Source: Bipolaris cookei
Lineage: Eukaryota > Ascomycota > Dothideomycetes > Pleosporales > Pleosporaceae
Assembly: GCA_002286855.1 (NCBI GenBank)
Contig: NRSV01000030.1
Span: forward strand, 310,001 to 374,000
Reading direction: 5' to 3'
Length of the DNA: 64,000 nt
Part shown: one piece after another, positions 22,736-34,546 of the stretch
How positions within the stretch are numbered: position 1 is the first letter of the stretch
Layout: each line of letters begins with the position of its first letter
The notes under the pieces: model-generated
Told to the model about the DNA's origin: nothing
The model's input: the letters and a program-made list of their open reading frames with translations, nothing else
Databases searched by the model: none
Program-made: the position numbers and the translations under genes

Positions 22736-24614
22736 TAGTGGCAAGAATCATACCTCAAAGATGAAATAATCAGTTCATGTGGCTTCCTTCGCGTTTAGCT
22801 CGCGACGCCCAGTTGTTACGAATGACGACTAACAATACCATCACATTCTTCAAACCTGAATCTCCCATATCCACACATGCGCTGTTATCAACATGATGAC
22901 ATCGTCTTGGCAAACCCAAGTTTGTTGACATGCACGCACGCACCTTAGCGTTACAAGTCTCCATATGTAATCATTTCCGAAAACCACACTGCGAAACAGG
23001 TATTACCAGTCTATGCACATACATAGCAAAACAAGAAAGTCTGATCCAAGAAACCCAGTTTTTGCTGAATCCTGCCAGGTCACATACGTATGCAACGAGT
23101 AGTTCTCCCTTAAACATCCATGATCTAATATTGACGTCGCATATGGCTCTCACAAAAGTCAGTGAAAAAAAAGAAAACATGGGAAAGTGAACAAGCGTGA
23201 TGCGAGGTTATCGCTCGACCCAGAGACGATAGAGATGGGATTTGGGAAGACTTACAAAAACAACAATGGCAATCCATATGATATACATGGCCAGAGTCGG
23301 TTCGATATAGTGATAAGTGTAATGTTTCACCATGAAACGATGCACTCCGGCATACCGGATCCCACACACACACACTCTCTCTCTCTCTCATGCCAAAGTG
23401 ACAAGAAAACATCACGAGATCCTTACAATACACCGTACATATATACAAGCAAAATAAACCCACCTCCCCCCTCCCCCCTTCCCCTCCCCCTGTTGACAAT
23501 TTCCCCATACGATGGCACTTGTCTTCCCCTTCCACCCACCTGCGCACTAGCACCATGCACACTCGCACAAGCTACACATGTACCATGCACGCACTACACG
23601 CGCATCAGCCACGCGTCCGCCGCCACTACGTGCCTGGAGAAAAAAAATACCTTGGCCGACTCTAGTTCGATCACCTAGCCCATCATCATTTACACCGATG
23701 CCCGCCTAGCACCGGCGCGAAGTGTGAGATGCGTTTGTTGAACTGCCTGAAAGACTTTGGAGGAAAGGATGCACGGGTGGGGGGAAGGAATGTAGTGAGG
23801 CAAGGTGAGGAAGGTTGGGAGGTTTGGAAGTTTCATGAGGACGACGACGATTGTTCACGATTTACGTGCATAAAAAAAAATAGTACTATGTACGTACAGA
23901 GTACGTAACCCCCCACACACTGACTGCCCCTGAATATCAGTTTGATCAAAACGCGTGACTTGACAATTGCTTGTGGGGTTAAGTCTGGTATTCAATTGTT
24001 CACATATGCATAATAACATATTGTTTTGCTGCTTGTGCAAATAATCAAGTAATTGAATAATTAACACACCCAATACACATCACAATCGCAAATGATTTCC
24101 AGTACAAATATCAAGGCGGACAATTGTATTCCCAATGTATTTTGATATGAGCTACATAATCACCCTACGCCCCGCGTTTCTCGCCTAGACTACTGCTGCT
24201 ACCACTATTACCGCAACTGCAACCTGGTAGTCTGATATGCCATACAAATTTGTCCCAGACGTCCGTTGTATTAGAAAGGCGCGTTAAGCGTTTGTTGGTC
24301 CAATAAGGAAAGGAGAAAAAAAGGCAACCAAGGCTATCCGTTAAAATATTCCCAAAGTGGCCTTATTCTACTACACATGCGTGGTATCCAGAGCTCGTGT
24401 TTTCGCAATGTTCCAATTACGCCAACGCCAGTAGAAAAGGAAAAAAGGGTCCATCGTTCAACGGAAGTGTGTGTGTGCCAATAGAATAAACAAGCGCCAT
24501 ATCGCACTGGAGCATAGCTGCGGCGCTGCGGTTATCGTAGTATGAAATTCCAATGTGTCACAAATGACCTCAAAAGGCAGCAGATGAGATGATTCAACCG
24601 TGTCCATCACCGGC
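22736..24614. other. Intergenic region (convergent genes) with simple repeats
   Basis: About 1.9 kb between two converging genes. It contains a CA/CT microsatellite (about 23363-23390) and a C-rich pyrimidine tract at about 23459-23492. Open frames across the microsatellites are composition artefacts. The last several hundred bases are probably the Pal1 3' untranslated region. Confidence 0.55.
23363..23390. repeat. CA/CT dinucleotide microsatellite
   Basis: A run of CA repeats passes directly into a run of CT repeats, about 28 bp in all, in non-coding sequence. Confidence 0.85.
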
Positions 24615-26412
24615 TCAAGCTGGGCGGCGGCGGCCACCCTTGAGAGACTTGACACGGTTGAGGAAACCACCACCAGGTGGCTTCGTTTCGGCAGTAGGAG
24701 ATGACGCGCTATCAGTAGTAATGGATCGTTGCAAAGCGGCACCACGAGGTGGCGAAGCTCCCATCCTTCCATCGGCGTCACCGGTCTTGATGGACGCTCC
24801 CTTGGCATCGTAAGCCTTGTCGTAGTCGTCATTAAAGAAGGGGTTCTTTTCATTAGCCTTGGTCTGTGAGAGGGACCCGGTACTGTAGGACCCATTATGA
24901 CCGTTTGGGCTAGTAGAGGCTCCATAACGCGCTTCGGGCGAAGTGATGCGAGGATTGTCTCCATAACGTCGGGGCTGCGAGATACCGCGGAATCGCTGGG
25001 CAATCGACTTCTTGCGGCCAAGGCCATTCTCAGCAAGCTGCTTTTGCCTCTGAGCATCACTGTCCTCTTGGATGGCCTTGCGGGATGCTGGAGCACCTTC
25101 GAGGAATGTCGAGGTTCCAAGACCGTGGCTCTGCTCACCATGAACAATGTCATCTCGGCTCTTGGCGCTGAACTCTGTAGTCATAGGCTTCTTCCACTCG
25201 GATTCGGCGGTACTAAAGTCTTCGAAACCCTCGGCGCCTCGGCCGTGGATCCTGTCCAAATCGATCTTGTTGTTCAGCGGTCCAGCACCCCCTAGCGTGT
25301 TGTTGGCAGATCCGACCGGGAAAGCCTCCATTGGCGCGCGCTGGTCCTTCTTCCGGTTTCGATGTGGCTGTACAGCATCGTAAGGGCCGTCATGGTGAAT
25401 CATGCTGGGTCCGTAGATGCCGGTGACGTCGAGCTTGTCGATCAAATCAAGTCCTTGGGGTTTGCGGACTCGCTTGCCCGTCTTGGGATCCTTTGCATCC
25501 TTGGAACTCTCATCACGCTCCTTGCGGCGCTCCCTGCGCCTGCGGTCCTCGCGCGGATCCAAAGAGCCTCGGTCGATTATCGAGGATTCTGAGTTACGTC
25601 GGGGCCGCCGGGTCGTCTCACGGCGTTCGGGGCTGTTTGGTTGGGGGGGACGCGAGGAGCCTGGGGGACCACGTGGTCGAGGAGGGCCACGGGGACCGTC
25701 CCGTGCCCGCCTCTCTTCATCAGAGCGCGACGGGCGGTGGGCTGCACGGGGATCAGTGCCGCTTCGGTTAGGGGCAGGGCGTGAGGGGGGAGATGGCTTC
25801 TTGTCGCTGTCATCGATGGATAGGCTCTTCTGTATGTGGGGAGTTGATGGTCAGTAAAGTGGCCAGCAGAGCGTTTGAAGTAACCCATGATGCACGCAGT
25901 TCACATGCAATGAACGGGAGCATGCTCGTACACCGGACAGCTGTTGCAGCAACAGAGTGCACGTAGCCGACGGGTTCACGGGCGATTGTGGTGCAGAGCG
26001 CAAGGTAAACGTACAAAGATGTCCTCGGTGGCAGAGCCAAAAGTGAGTTTCTTGGGCGACTGCTTCATGTTTGCAGACATGTCGATAAGGTTGCGCGAAG
26101 CTTCCTTATTAAACTCTGCCTCGAAGGTAGAGATGAAGGGATTTCGCGACATTGGTCTGCTGCCGGAGCTGGAGCGGTTGGTGGCACTTGCGGGAGAAGG
26201 AAATCCGGGCGAGGGATAACCGGGCGAGGCAGCTCTGCGGAAGGGGTTGTTTGAAGAAAGGTTGAGCTGCAGGCCTGGCGAAGGCCGGCGTTCTGTAGAT
26301 AAGAAAGGGTGATGAGCGGGGGGAGCAAATTGGAGAGGGCCCAAGAAGAGGGTGAAACGGGCGATCGAAGGGGGAGGGGGTTAATACCTGGCATTGACGG
26401 CTCTGCAAACAT
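24615..26412 (-). CDS. Pal1 family cell-morphology protein
   Basis: Exons 26412-26388, 26292-26015 and 25829-24615 (introns 95 and 185 nt) give 505 residues. Pal1 proteins localise to cell ends and endocytic sites in fungi and help maintain cylindrical cell shape. The first exon encodes only MFAEPSMP plus one base. It joins to RRPSPGLQLNLSSNNPFRR, then FGSATEDIF at the exon 2/3 junction, then a Pro/Arg-rich stretch. The conserved core follows: RRERRKERDE, PKTGKRVRKPQGLDLIDKLD, VTGIYGPSMIHHDGPYDA and PHRNRKKDQRAP. NPF tripeptides (SNNPFRR, SRNPFIS, EKNPFFN) are present, as expected for binding EH-domain endocytic proteins. The C-terminus (GGFLNRVKSLKGGRRR) is basic. The gene is divergent from MED31, with 1.27 kb between starts. 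Confidence 0.9.
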
Positions 26413-27687
26413 AATGCCGTCCGTTGTCGACAACCCTGCTGTGCGGCCCAATCAAACACTGGCGTTGCAGGAGGCGGCAGGCGAGCGCTGTGCGACTGTT
26501 GGCTGGTGACGCGCAGTGCGGGTAAGCGTCGTGGTGCAGCGGGCTCCGGGGCTGGGTAGGGCAGCAGAAGCAAAAAGGGGGGCGTAATTTAAGACTGGCG
26601 ATACCAATGCTGCAGTGTTTCGCGCTGAGGATAGGACGGGCCCGTTGGCTGGCGGCGGCGGTGGGTGCAGGTGGGCGGGGCGAGTGCAGATAGGCTTGTG
26701 TTTGAAGGCCCGTTAGTAGTCTATGCAACGGCTAGTGATGTCGAGCGCCCAGGCGACGGCCGTGGTGGTGCAGGTGGCCGCGGGGGGGTATGTGTGTAGT
26801 ATATGGGAGTGGGAGCGGGCGTGGGAGTGGAATTGGATGGGCCAGTGAACGAGCGAGGGAGAGGGGGGCAGGAAAGGGAGAGGGGCGGAGGGCAGAGGCG
26901 GCAGGCGGGTGGGTTTATGTAAGAGAAGGGGAAGCAGAGGCACGATGAGAACTAAAAGTAGTTACTTAGTTGGCTGGAGCAAGAGCGGCCTAGGTCTTCT
27001 CTGGCCAGCGGCGAGCGGCGAGCTGGGAGCTGGGGGACCTGGGACGCTGCGGCGTTCGGTAGGACCGGCCGTCATCTGGGCCGCTGGTCACGAGCCTGAG
27101 GAGGAGAGAGAGGGCAGAAAGCCACCATGAGGCCGATGCCCGCCAGAGAGCAGCGCAGCGCGACACCCACATGGACACGCGCCTGTGGGGTTTCTTGGGT
27201 CGCTGGCCAGACGGGCATAGCGCTGCGCCCGCCTGACTCTGCTACGCCCACACATTCACGCCCTCCTGATGCGGATGCTCTGCCAACCCCCTCCCTCCAA
27301 GTAGACGTATACTACTGCGTACACGGTCCCATACTGCACGCACTACACGCAGACTGCTCGCCCACCCGTCACCCCGGCCGAGGCCTCCGCCCCCCATCTC
27401 CATCTCCGTCTCGCTCCTCGTCGCCTGTCCTGCCCTCGCGCAGCTGATTGTGCAAGGGCAGACTGGTTAGCCCGCCTCAATCTACCCAAGTGGATTAGCT
27501 GCCGACTCTGCGCAGCCTGGACATTGCGGGGAAAAAAAGACCCTGAATCCATCCATCCACCCATCCATCCATCCATTCTTCTTTCAGCCTCAGCCCGCCT
27601 GGCCCTCGACACAACACGCGCAGACGTGTCCGCGCTGCCTCGATTGCGACCTTTGCCATCCACCGCACCCGTCAGACGTTGGCAGCA
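26413..27687. other. GC-rich divergent upstream region of Pal1 and MED31
   Basis: No gene seen. The region is rich in G/C homopurine-homopyrimidine stretches and carries a CATC tetranucleotide repeat at 27547-27577. Frames here are long only because of composition. Confidence 0.55.
27547..27577. repeat. (ATCC)n tetranucleotide repeat
   Basis: About seven near-perfect ATCC units about 110 bp upstream of the MED31 start. Confidence 0.85.
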
Positions 27688-28172
27688 ATGCCCATGCCAG
27701 ACGTGCCCGGTCTGGGCGGCTACTCGCGCTTTGAGCTCGAACTAGAGGTCCGCAATTCCCGTCGACCGCAACGTCATTAGCCCCTGTTTTATCTTCATTA
27801 ACACGAACCTAGTTTGTCCAGTGCCTCGCCAATCCCGTTTATCTCAACTTCCTGGCTCAGCAGAAAACGCTCGACAAGCCCGATTTTGTGGCGTACCTGG
27901 CGTACCTGCAGTACTTCAAGCACCCCAAGTACGCCAAATTCCTACAGTAGGTGCCCCCCTTGAGTCTTGTACACTGCGCCCAACAACTTCTTCTGTGCCG
28001 CCCCACGGCTTACTGATGATGATGCTCCTGCAGCCATCCCGGCCCAACGCTCCGTGCGCTCGAGTTGCTGCAGCAGGAGCGCTTTCGGCAGGATATTCTC
28101 ACTCCTGGGCTCGTTGACAGGCTGGTCATTCAAGGGCAGCGCAACGCTGTGCCTGCTGCTAACACGCACTGA
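27688..28172 (+). CDS. MED31: Mediator complex subunit 31 (Soh1)
   Basis: A small split gene: exons 27688-27747, 27813-27946 and 28034-28172 give 110 residues. MED31 sits in the Mediator middle module, which bridges activators and RNA polymerase II. The conserved core is clear across all joins: RFELELE / FVQCLANPVYLNFLAQQ, FVAYLAYLQYFKHPKYAKFL, then PGPTLRALELLQQERFRQDI. The second intron starts with GTAGGT inside what would otherwise read CAG TAG. The first donor is GTCCGC, weaker than usual, but the joined protein matches the family without gaps. Two in-frame ATGs lie at 27688 and 27694. His replaces the Tyr usual before PGPTL. Confidence 0.93.
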
Positions 28173-28914
28173 GCCCACGTGGGGCCACGGCGCCAAGACA
28201 CACAGTCGATCATGGCCGTGTGGCTGGCGCTTTTGCCTGCTTCCAAGTACCCCCGACGCCCCTCTGCCTGCCGCCCTGGGCCCCAGCACAGCCAAAACCA
28301 GCCGAAATATCGATTCTCTTCATCTCACTTTGGACTTACAACTTGTGTTTAGCCCAGCCACCCATGGTTCGGGCCATGGATGAAGCCTGCAGCCCATGGC
28401 CGTCTGCCGCTAGCAGCTCACTCGGGGATGTCAGATCGACGGCTCGATCTGTACTTTGCAACCTTTATAGTCGATCGCTTTCGTAGCGAAAATATACTTA
28501 GTGTGTAGTCACAACGGCAAGCCATCGTATTCAGGTACCCTAGAATAGTGCACGGCGCTATCGTTTGATACTTGATCCATCGTATTCGCATTGCAGTGAC
28601 GTCGTCCATGTACAGCTTGCGTGAACCAAACAAACAATAAACAATCCCTAGTCCAGCCCAGCCATGCCGTGCAATGCCATGCCATGCATCAATCCTCACC
28701 ACAGATCCCAGTAGTGGCCTCGCCTACTGCACGGCTGGAACCATCTGCCTGCTGCACGTGACATCATGGCTCGGACAAAGCTGCCCCGCGTCGCGCGATC
28801 GCTGCGAGGCATCGAGGGCGCGCCCCCCCCCCCAGTCTTGTGAGCTGAGCTACCAACAGGGTACTTGGCTGCCGACACAGTACTCACGCCCCCTCACTGT
28901 CAAACTTTGGCACC
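28173..28914. other. Intergenic region
   Basis: About 740 bp between MED31 and the TBC gene on the same strand, with a run of C at about 28810-28835. No gene seen. Confidence 0.5.
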
Positions 28915-31391
28915 ATGCGCTCTGTATCCGAAGCCGAGTATGCCCATGCGTTGTCTACATAAATGCTCTTGACAAATTCTGACGTGATGTAGGAAGCACT
29001 GGCGCTTGCTCGACAACTTCCATTCCTTGACCGATCTCAAGATTCACGTATCTTCGCACAAGGAGCCCCAAATTACTGCCGGCCTCCGATCTATCTGCTG
29101 GAAAGTGCGATTCCCTCCACTCTCCTGTGCTTTTGCCATTGCTCATCCCACAGCCAGATCTTTCTCGTCTTCAAGACTCTCGATCGTTCGTCATGGCCCA
29201 CCCACCTCAGCCAGGCGCGCAAGACATACGAATCCCTCCGCACTCACTACCTCCGTGCCATACAGAACCCTGATGAATTCGAGTCTACCGTCGATCCCCT
29301 GAGCGAGCTATCAGAGGTGCGTATATCTCGTCACTCGGTCGCACGCGCCCAAGTCATGTCGTTTATTGACAGGTGCTAAGCGTTAAAAGTCCCCATGGAT
29401 AGCCCTACGAGCCGACGAGGAACTTCGGGCCGAAATCTTTCAAGACATTGAGCGATGCATGCCAGACAATGTATACTTTCGCCAGCCCGCCACCCAAAAC
29501 ATGATGCTGGATATTCTGTTTGTATGGTGCAAAATGCATCCCAACATTGGCTATCGGCAGGGTATACACGAGATACTAGCCCCCGTGCTGTGGGTTGTAG
29601 AAAGAGATGCCATTGAGCTCGTGGACCAGAAACTCGGTGCCAAAGATCGCACGCTCGCAGATATGCTAGATTCTGCATACATTGAGCACGATACCCACAT
29701 GCTTTTCTCGGTTATCATGCAGACTGCAAAGTCGTTTTATGCCCCAGCTGAGATTGGTTCAGCTTCCAAAGAGACTCCAATGCTTGCTCGCAGCTCTAGG
29801 ATTTTCGATGACTACCTGTCGAGGGTCGATCCAGGATTGCATGGCCATCTCGTCAAGCTCGACATTGTTCCTCAAATATTCTTGCTGTAAGCCGCCAATG
29901 AACCTGGATTTCTTCCCAACTAACAAGCACAGACGCTGGATACGTCTTCTTTTTGGAAGAGAATTCTCTCTTGACGCTGTCTTTGACATGTGGGATGCTC
30001 TGTTCGCGATAGATTCCACGCTAGAATTAGTCGACATGATTTCCATCTCCATGTTACTGCGCATACGGTGGGAGCTGATCAAGGCCGACACTAACGAAGC
30101 TTTTGCTTTTCTGCTCAGATATCCGGAGCCAGCCAACCCACCTTACACCTTCATCAAAGATGCTTTGTATCTTCGCGACCACCTTACCCGACAGGGCGGC
30201 GTAGAGATCATCACTAGATATGGAAAGAAAGCGCCCGTTTTTGAGCCTGAGACGATAGCAAGTCCTCGCGATGCTTCGCCATCATCGTTCGCCTCAAGCC
30301 GAACACGGAATAGCTTGGGGTCGCCAAGAAGCTTTGTCAGCCAACAAGGTGCTGGCATAGAGGCATTGATTCAAGGCGCTGCGAAAAATGTATTAGATCG
30401 CGGATCGCAATGGGGTGTAGGAAAGGCTCTACGCGATGCCGTAGGGGAAGTAAAGAAGAATGTCGAAGCCTATCAGTCAGGAGTGAGTTCGGGCAATGCA
30501 GCGCCACGATCCGGTGCAAGAGAATTTCGAAAACCTGGCCAGTCAACAGTTGCTGCCAATGGGCGGCCAAGCCTGGAAAGAATACATTCGGCCAAAAGCA
30601 TGAGTAAAGTAGAGGAGCTCGATCGTAGAAACAAGAATTTGGCCAAGATGCTGGAGGCTGCAATCGGTGAGTTATGGGAGCATCACCGCGAACGTGATGA
30701 GGCACAAAGAGCAAACGCAGATGATGAAAAGGGCAAAGAGGCTATCGAAGCACTTAGTCTTGCCATTGCAAAGGTACAGTTTGTACAAGTATACCTGGAA
30801 GATTCATCCATACCGTTGCCTGTCGATGAAGCAACAGAGCAGGCTGCAACTGCACAGGCTGCAGCAACTCTCGCTTCTCCAGCCCCTCCCTCCGCAACAG
30901 GACCCGAGCAGAGTCCGAAGATCCAGCCCGTTACATCCACGGCAAATCCTCGTCCCACAACACCCCTGGTAGCGGTGTCAAGCAATCCTACTCCAATTAG
31001 TTCACGCCCGGCATCACCGCCTGTCAGCACACTATCGCCACCATCGAAACTCGCCTCGTCTCTATCCCCGAGGTCACGGCCACACCTCACCTCCTCAAGC
31101 TTTTCATGGATGCTGGGCGAAGACTCTGCATCTTCCAACTTTGCCTCCGGTACAGCGCATTCGACCTTTTCATCTGATGAAAAAAGGCGGATGAAGGGCA
31201 AAGGATTTTTGTTTGGTGATGATGATGATGACGATGGTAGTGGCACCAAGGATGGGAAGAGGGGGGTTGGTGGCAGTAAGAGCGGCACAAAGAGCGCTAA
31301 GAACACAAAGGGTAAAAGTGTGCCAGAGCCTGAAGTGGAAGAAGAAGTAATCGATCTCGCAAACATGGGTAACAAAGGAGGTGTGGTCTAG
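28915..31391 (+). CDS. TBC-domain Rab GTPase-activating protein (TBC1D5-like)
   Basis: Exons 28915-28937, 28993-29104, 29158-29316, 29390-29886 and 29933-31391 give 749 residues. It speeds GTP hydrolysis by a Rab in membrane traffic. The TBC domain shows both catalytic fingers: I-x-x-D-x-x-R in EIFQDIERCMP (R120) and Y-x-Q in GYRQGIHE (Q155). Other TBC landmarks are SICWKIFLVF, MLDILFVWCK, VLWVVERD and RWIRLLFGREF then MWDALFA. The first exon is only MRSVSEAE, matching the short N-terminus of this subgroup before KHWRLLDNFHSL. After about residue 340 the protein is Ser/Pro-rich with an acidic Asp run near the C-terminus (GDDDDDDG), and it contains a helical segment around VEELDRRNKNLAKMLEAAIG. 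The Rab partner cannot be named; the TBC1D5-like layout suggests a Rab7/retromer role. Confidence 0.9.
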
Positions 31392-32182
31392 ATTCCGTTT
31401 GGCTCTGTTCAAGGCGCCTCAGCATCAGTCTTCGGAGCGTTGGCGTGGGATGTAAAAGTCATGTTTGGAAGCAACGTAAGAGGTTGTGGTAACTGATCCA
31501 ATTGCGATGGAATGTCCATGCCCAAGGCTGCCGCCCAATATCCTACGTAAGATGGTTACTGTGCCGTTTGAGCGGCATGGCGCACTGCGCACGTCGAGAC
31601 TGGGTGAAGACATCCATCCGAGGAGAGACGATCCCCCGGCGTACAATGACGGAGGGTGGCCCGAATACAATCCATCATCTGCCGCTCTTGCATGCTCCTG
31701 AACAAACCAACAACTTGGCAGTTCGGCCTCATCGCTTCTTTGGTCAGCTTACAGCATGTTGTTCTGGAGGTTCCATGCGCCTATACCACACAACAGTTGA
31801 TGGTGCGGGTCGCCCCACCCTCCCGCTGCCCTTGGTGCCGCCGCCAATGCCTCACCAGGCTTCTGGATTTGCCACCCCAATCATTCCACATGGCACATCT
31901 GCTCCAATGATTAGCTGACCAGGAGGCCCGACCCGCCTAAATGAACCAGGTCGGCAAGCCGGCCGGGTTGGGGTGCGGGAGACTGGCAAGTGCGGCTATT
32001 GGCGTCACAGCGGCCGTGGCCGAAAACAGTTGGTCATCGGTCAGGCATGAGCAGATAAAAGGTCGCCCCGCTTCTGCCCCTCCGACTGTTTCTCTTTTCT
32101 CCAGCAAACGATCAAAGTACCAATTTACAACCATCTTCTTTTACATCACCACCAAACCACCACACTTCAAGGACTCATCAAA
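31392..32182. other. Intergenic region upstream of the metallothionein
   Basis: Contains the TBC 3' end and the metallothionein promoter. The 120 bp before 32183 is pyrimidine-rich with CACC repeats, as in a fungal leader. No gene seen. Confidence 0.5.
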
Positions 32183-32369
32183 ATGAAGGGAGGCTGCGGA
32201 AACTCTGGATGCACCTGCGCCGACTGCGGCTGCGCACAGGGTGCTTGCAACTGCGGCAAATGTATGTTTCTTTGCATATCCGAGCTTTTGTTCAAATACT
32301 GTCCATCTTGATTTTATGTGTTTGTGTTGCAAAACTTGGACTCGGTATACTAATAGTCATCGTTTAGAA
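32183..32369 (+). CDS. 26-residue copper-type metallothionein
   Basis: Exon 1 is 32183-32261 and encodes M-K-G-G-C-G-N-S-G-C and on to NCGK, 26 residues with seven Cys (5, 10, 12, 15, 17, 22, 24), mostly as C-x-C and C-x-x-C. There is no aromatic or branched bulky residue. This is the size, Cys number and C-terminal style of the Neurospora crassa copper metallothionein, which binds Cu(I) in the cytosol. The donor GTATGT follows immediately after AAAT. The acceptor after TACTAAT...GTTTAG (intron 32262-32367) brings in AA, so the stop codon TAA is itself split by the intron. Without splicing the frame would add 18 residues, including an aromatic Phe/Tyr tail alien to the family. Confidence 0.85.
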
Positions 32370-32929
32370 ATGTCGTATCTCACGGCTACTACCATGCGAC
32401 AAGACCACCCCATTTAACTCACGCCCTCTCTATAACATGGAATGTTTAAACATTCATGTACGACCCGAGCGATCGCTATACTGAGTTCCAGTATTTCATT
32501 TAAATGCATACGTATGGGAGGAGCAGAACGAGTAATAAACATAGCAACAATAGCATAACATTACTATTGACGCAACATGTCCCTTGTTTTGCAGTGATGA
32601 ATTGTCGCTCTTGGGTTAAAGTCCCGCGTCCCTGGGTCATTTCATATTGATCTGCTGCAAGGTGTATGCGCATGAATCGAAGTGGCGCAATATGAGTATA
32701 GGTCGTCTGTGTAACTCAAGATGACCATCTCAAATTGAAGCTTACTTGAGCTGCGATTCTTAAAAGTAGCAGATGCTAACTGTTTGTGTCTTCCAAGCTC
32801 AACTTCCTCTGCGTACTCTATACCTGACGTGAGACACCTACTCATTGACAAGTCGCACCTTCTATCCGTGCACATCCACTAGCGCAATGCACTCGGAATC
32901 ATTCCGACAGGTCCCCAAGGATTGCCCTC
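32370..32929. other. Intergenic region
   Basis: AT-rich. Contains the metallothionein 3' untranslated region (AATAAAC-like signal near 32533) and the promoter of the next gene. No gene seen. Confidence 0.5.
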
Positions 32930-34512
32930 ATGCTTACTCTGATCTCTCCATCCAATTTACAACAAACTATATCAGATGGAAAAATGGAAAGCATATCTAA
33001 CGCCTTTGCAGCTAAAGGGGATGAGGCTGTGGGACCCGCAGAGCCAATTCTCGCATCTTCCCTAATCGATGACGACGAGCTGGATGACTTGGTCGACCGC
33101 GTGTACAACTCGGGTATCAGAGAGCACAAGCACAAAAAAGAGCGCATAGGTACTGGATTGAAGAGCTTGGATGCAGCACTATTTGGAGGACTGGAGAGTG
33201 GGAGGGTAGTCGAAATTAGTGGTGAGGCAAGTGTAGGCGTCAGAGAGGTAGAGAAAGAACAAATCCACCGCTAAACAAATCTACAGATATGGGTGAATTG
33301 ACTGATCAGGATTCTAGGTTTACATGACCTTGCTTGTTACATATCTTTTGCAAAATCGAAATTCCACTGCGGCTGTGGTGGATACGACGGGAAACTTCGA
33401 CGTCTTGAGGTTGTACACGTTTATTATTGCCCGGTTATCGTGCCTACCTCAAGATCTAGCCCCCCTACGCGAATCTATTGGTTTGGGATCTGATTCTCGT
33501 ATGGAAGATGTCGCCGCAAAGGTGCTAGATCGGGTCAAAATTATGCGAGTGTTTGATTTCGAGGGGGTGAGGGAGGCGGTGGGGGAGATTCAAGATGAGC
33601 TAGAGGGAAGAGGAGGTAAAAAGAATACGGAAGAGAAAGAGGAGATATTAGTAGAGAACAAGATACGGGCGGCTGAAGCGAAAGAGCCTCCCAAGAGGAC
33701 ATTTGTTCCGGATAGTGAGGATGAAGATGATGACGAGGAAGAAGAAATGCTGTTTGAATCCGAGGCCAAGTCCAGTTTGGGACCACGAGTGCAAGGCACG
33801 GACACGATATCAGCGCCAGAACCAGAAAATCCAGGACCCGCATACACGGCAGAGCAAACTGCAGAAACAAGATCCAAGAAAGGTACACCGAGCACTCTAA
33901 AATTCATCCTAATCGACAATTTCACCCACGTCTTTGGCCCCCTATCGAAGAACGACATGAACAAAGGTCTGTCTTAACGTACTTGCTCTACGATACAAGC
34001 ACCAAAAAAAACTAACCCGACATCTCATAACAGCAACATCCCTCGCATCCACACTCCTCTCAGCCCTCGCCCATCTAACCCACTCACACACTCTCTACAC
34101 TCTCTTCGTAACCCCAATCACGCCTCCCCTTGCCCCTCGTGCCTCATCCCCCACACGAGGGGTCCCAGAGCATCGAGCACATGCACGGAGCCACGGAGGT
34201 CCAGATCAGCGGGAAAGAGAGAGGGAAACAGTACCACAGCCATCTATTTTCTCGAGTAATAAAGTAGGAGCAGGTGTGCTTGGCTTAAGTGGATTGATGG
34301 GATTGTACAGTGATGTACGCGTACTGATTAGTCGGATGCCGAGGCGAAAAGTAGATGCGAGGATTTATTATGACGAGAAGATTGACATGGCGCGGAAGAG
34401 AAGGGCGGAAATGGTGGGGGTGCTAGAGGTGGTAGGGGATAGATGGGGAGAGAGAACGGGAGCTTGGGGAGTATTCGCAGAGGGGCGAGATGCGATTGTA
34501 GATATCAAATAA
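32930..34512 (+). CDS. RecA/Rad51-like DNA repair protein (Rad51 paralogue)
   Basis: Exons 32930-33247, 33318-33966 and 34034-34512 give 481 residues. Rad51 paralogues assist Rad51 filament assembly in homologous recombination. GTGLKSLDAALFGGLESGRV leads into a P-loop-like ISGEASVG, and the join then reads VREVYMTLLVTYLLQ. A Walker B-type KFILIDNFTHVFGPL lies just before intron 2, and the end (KIDMARKRRAEMVGV ... WGVFAEGRDAIVDI) resembles RecA-fold termini. The expected Walker A Lys-Thr/Ser are replaced by Val-Arg in the only phase-consistent splice I can find. An acidic insert (PDSEDEDDDEEEEM) splits the core. The gene ends 34 bp from the convergent tRNA deaminase. Which paralogue (Rad55, Rad57, Xrcc2/3 type) is not decidable here. 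Confidence 0.75.
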
Positions 34513-34546
34513 GTCAAGTTTGGAAACGGGCAATGGGGTTTGGATG

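Noticed and set aside
23125..23678. Overlapping frames of 147-163 codons on both strands
   Set aside because: They run through the CA/CT microsatellite and C-rich tracts, which are naturally poor in stop codons.
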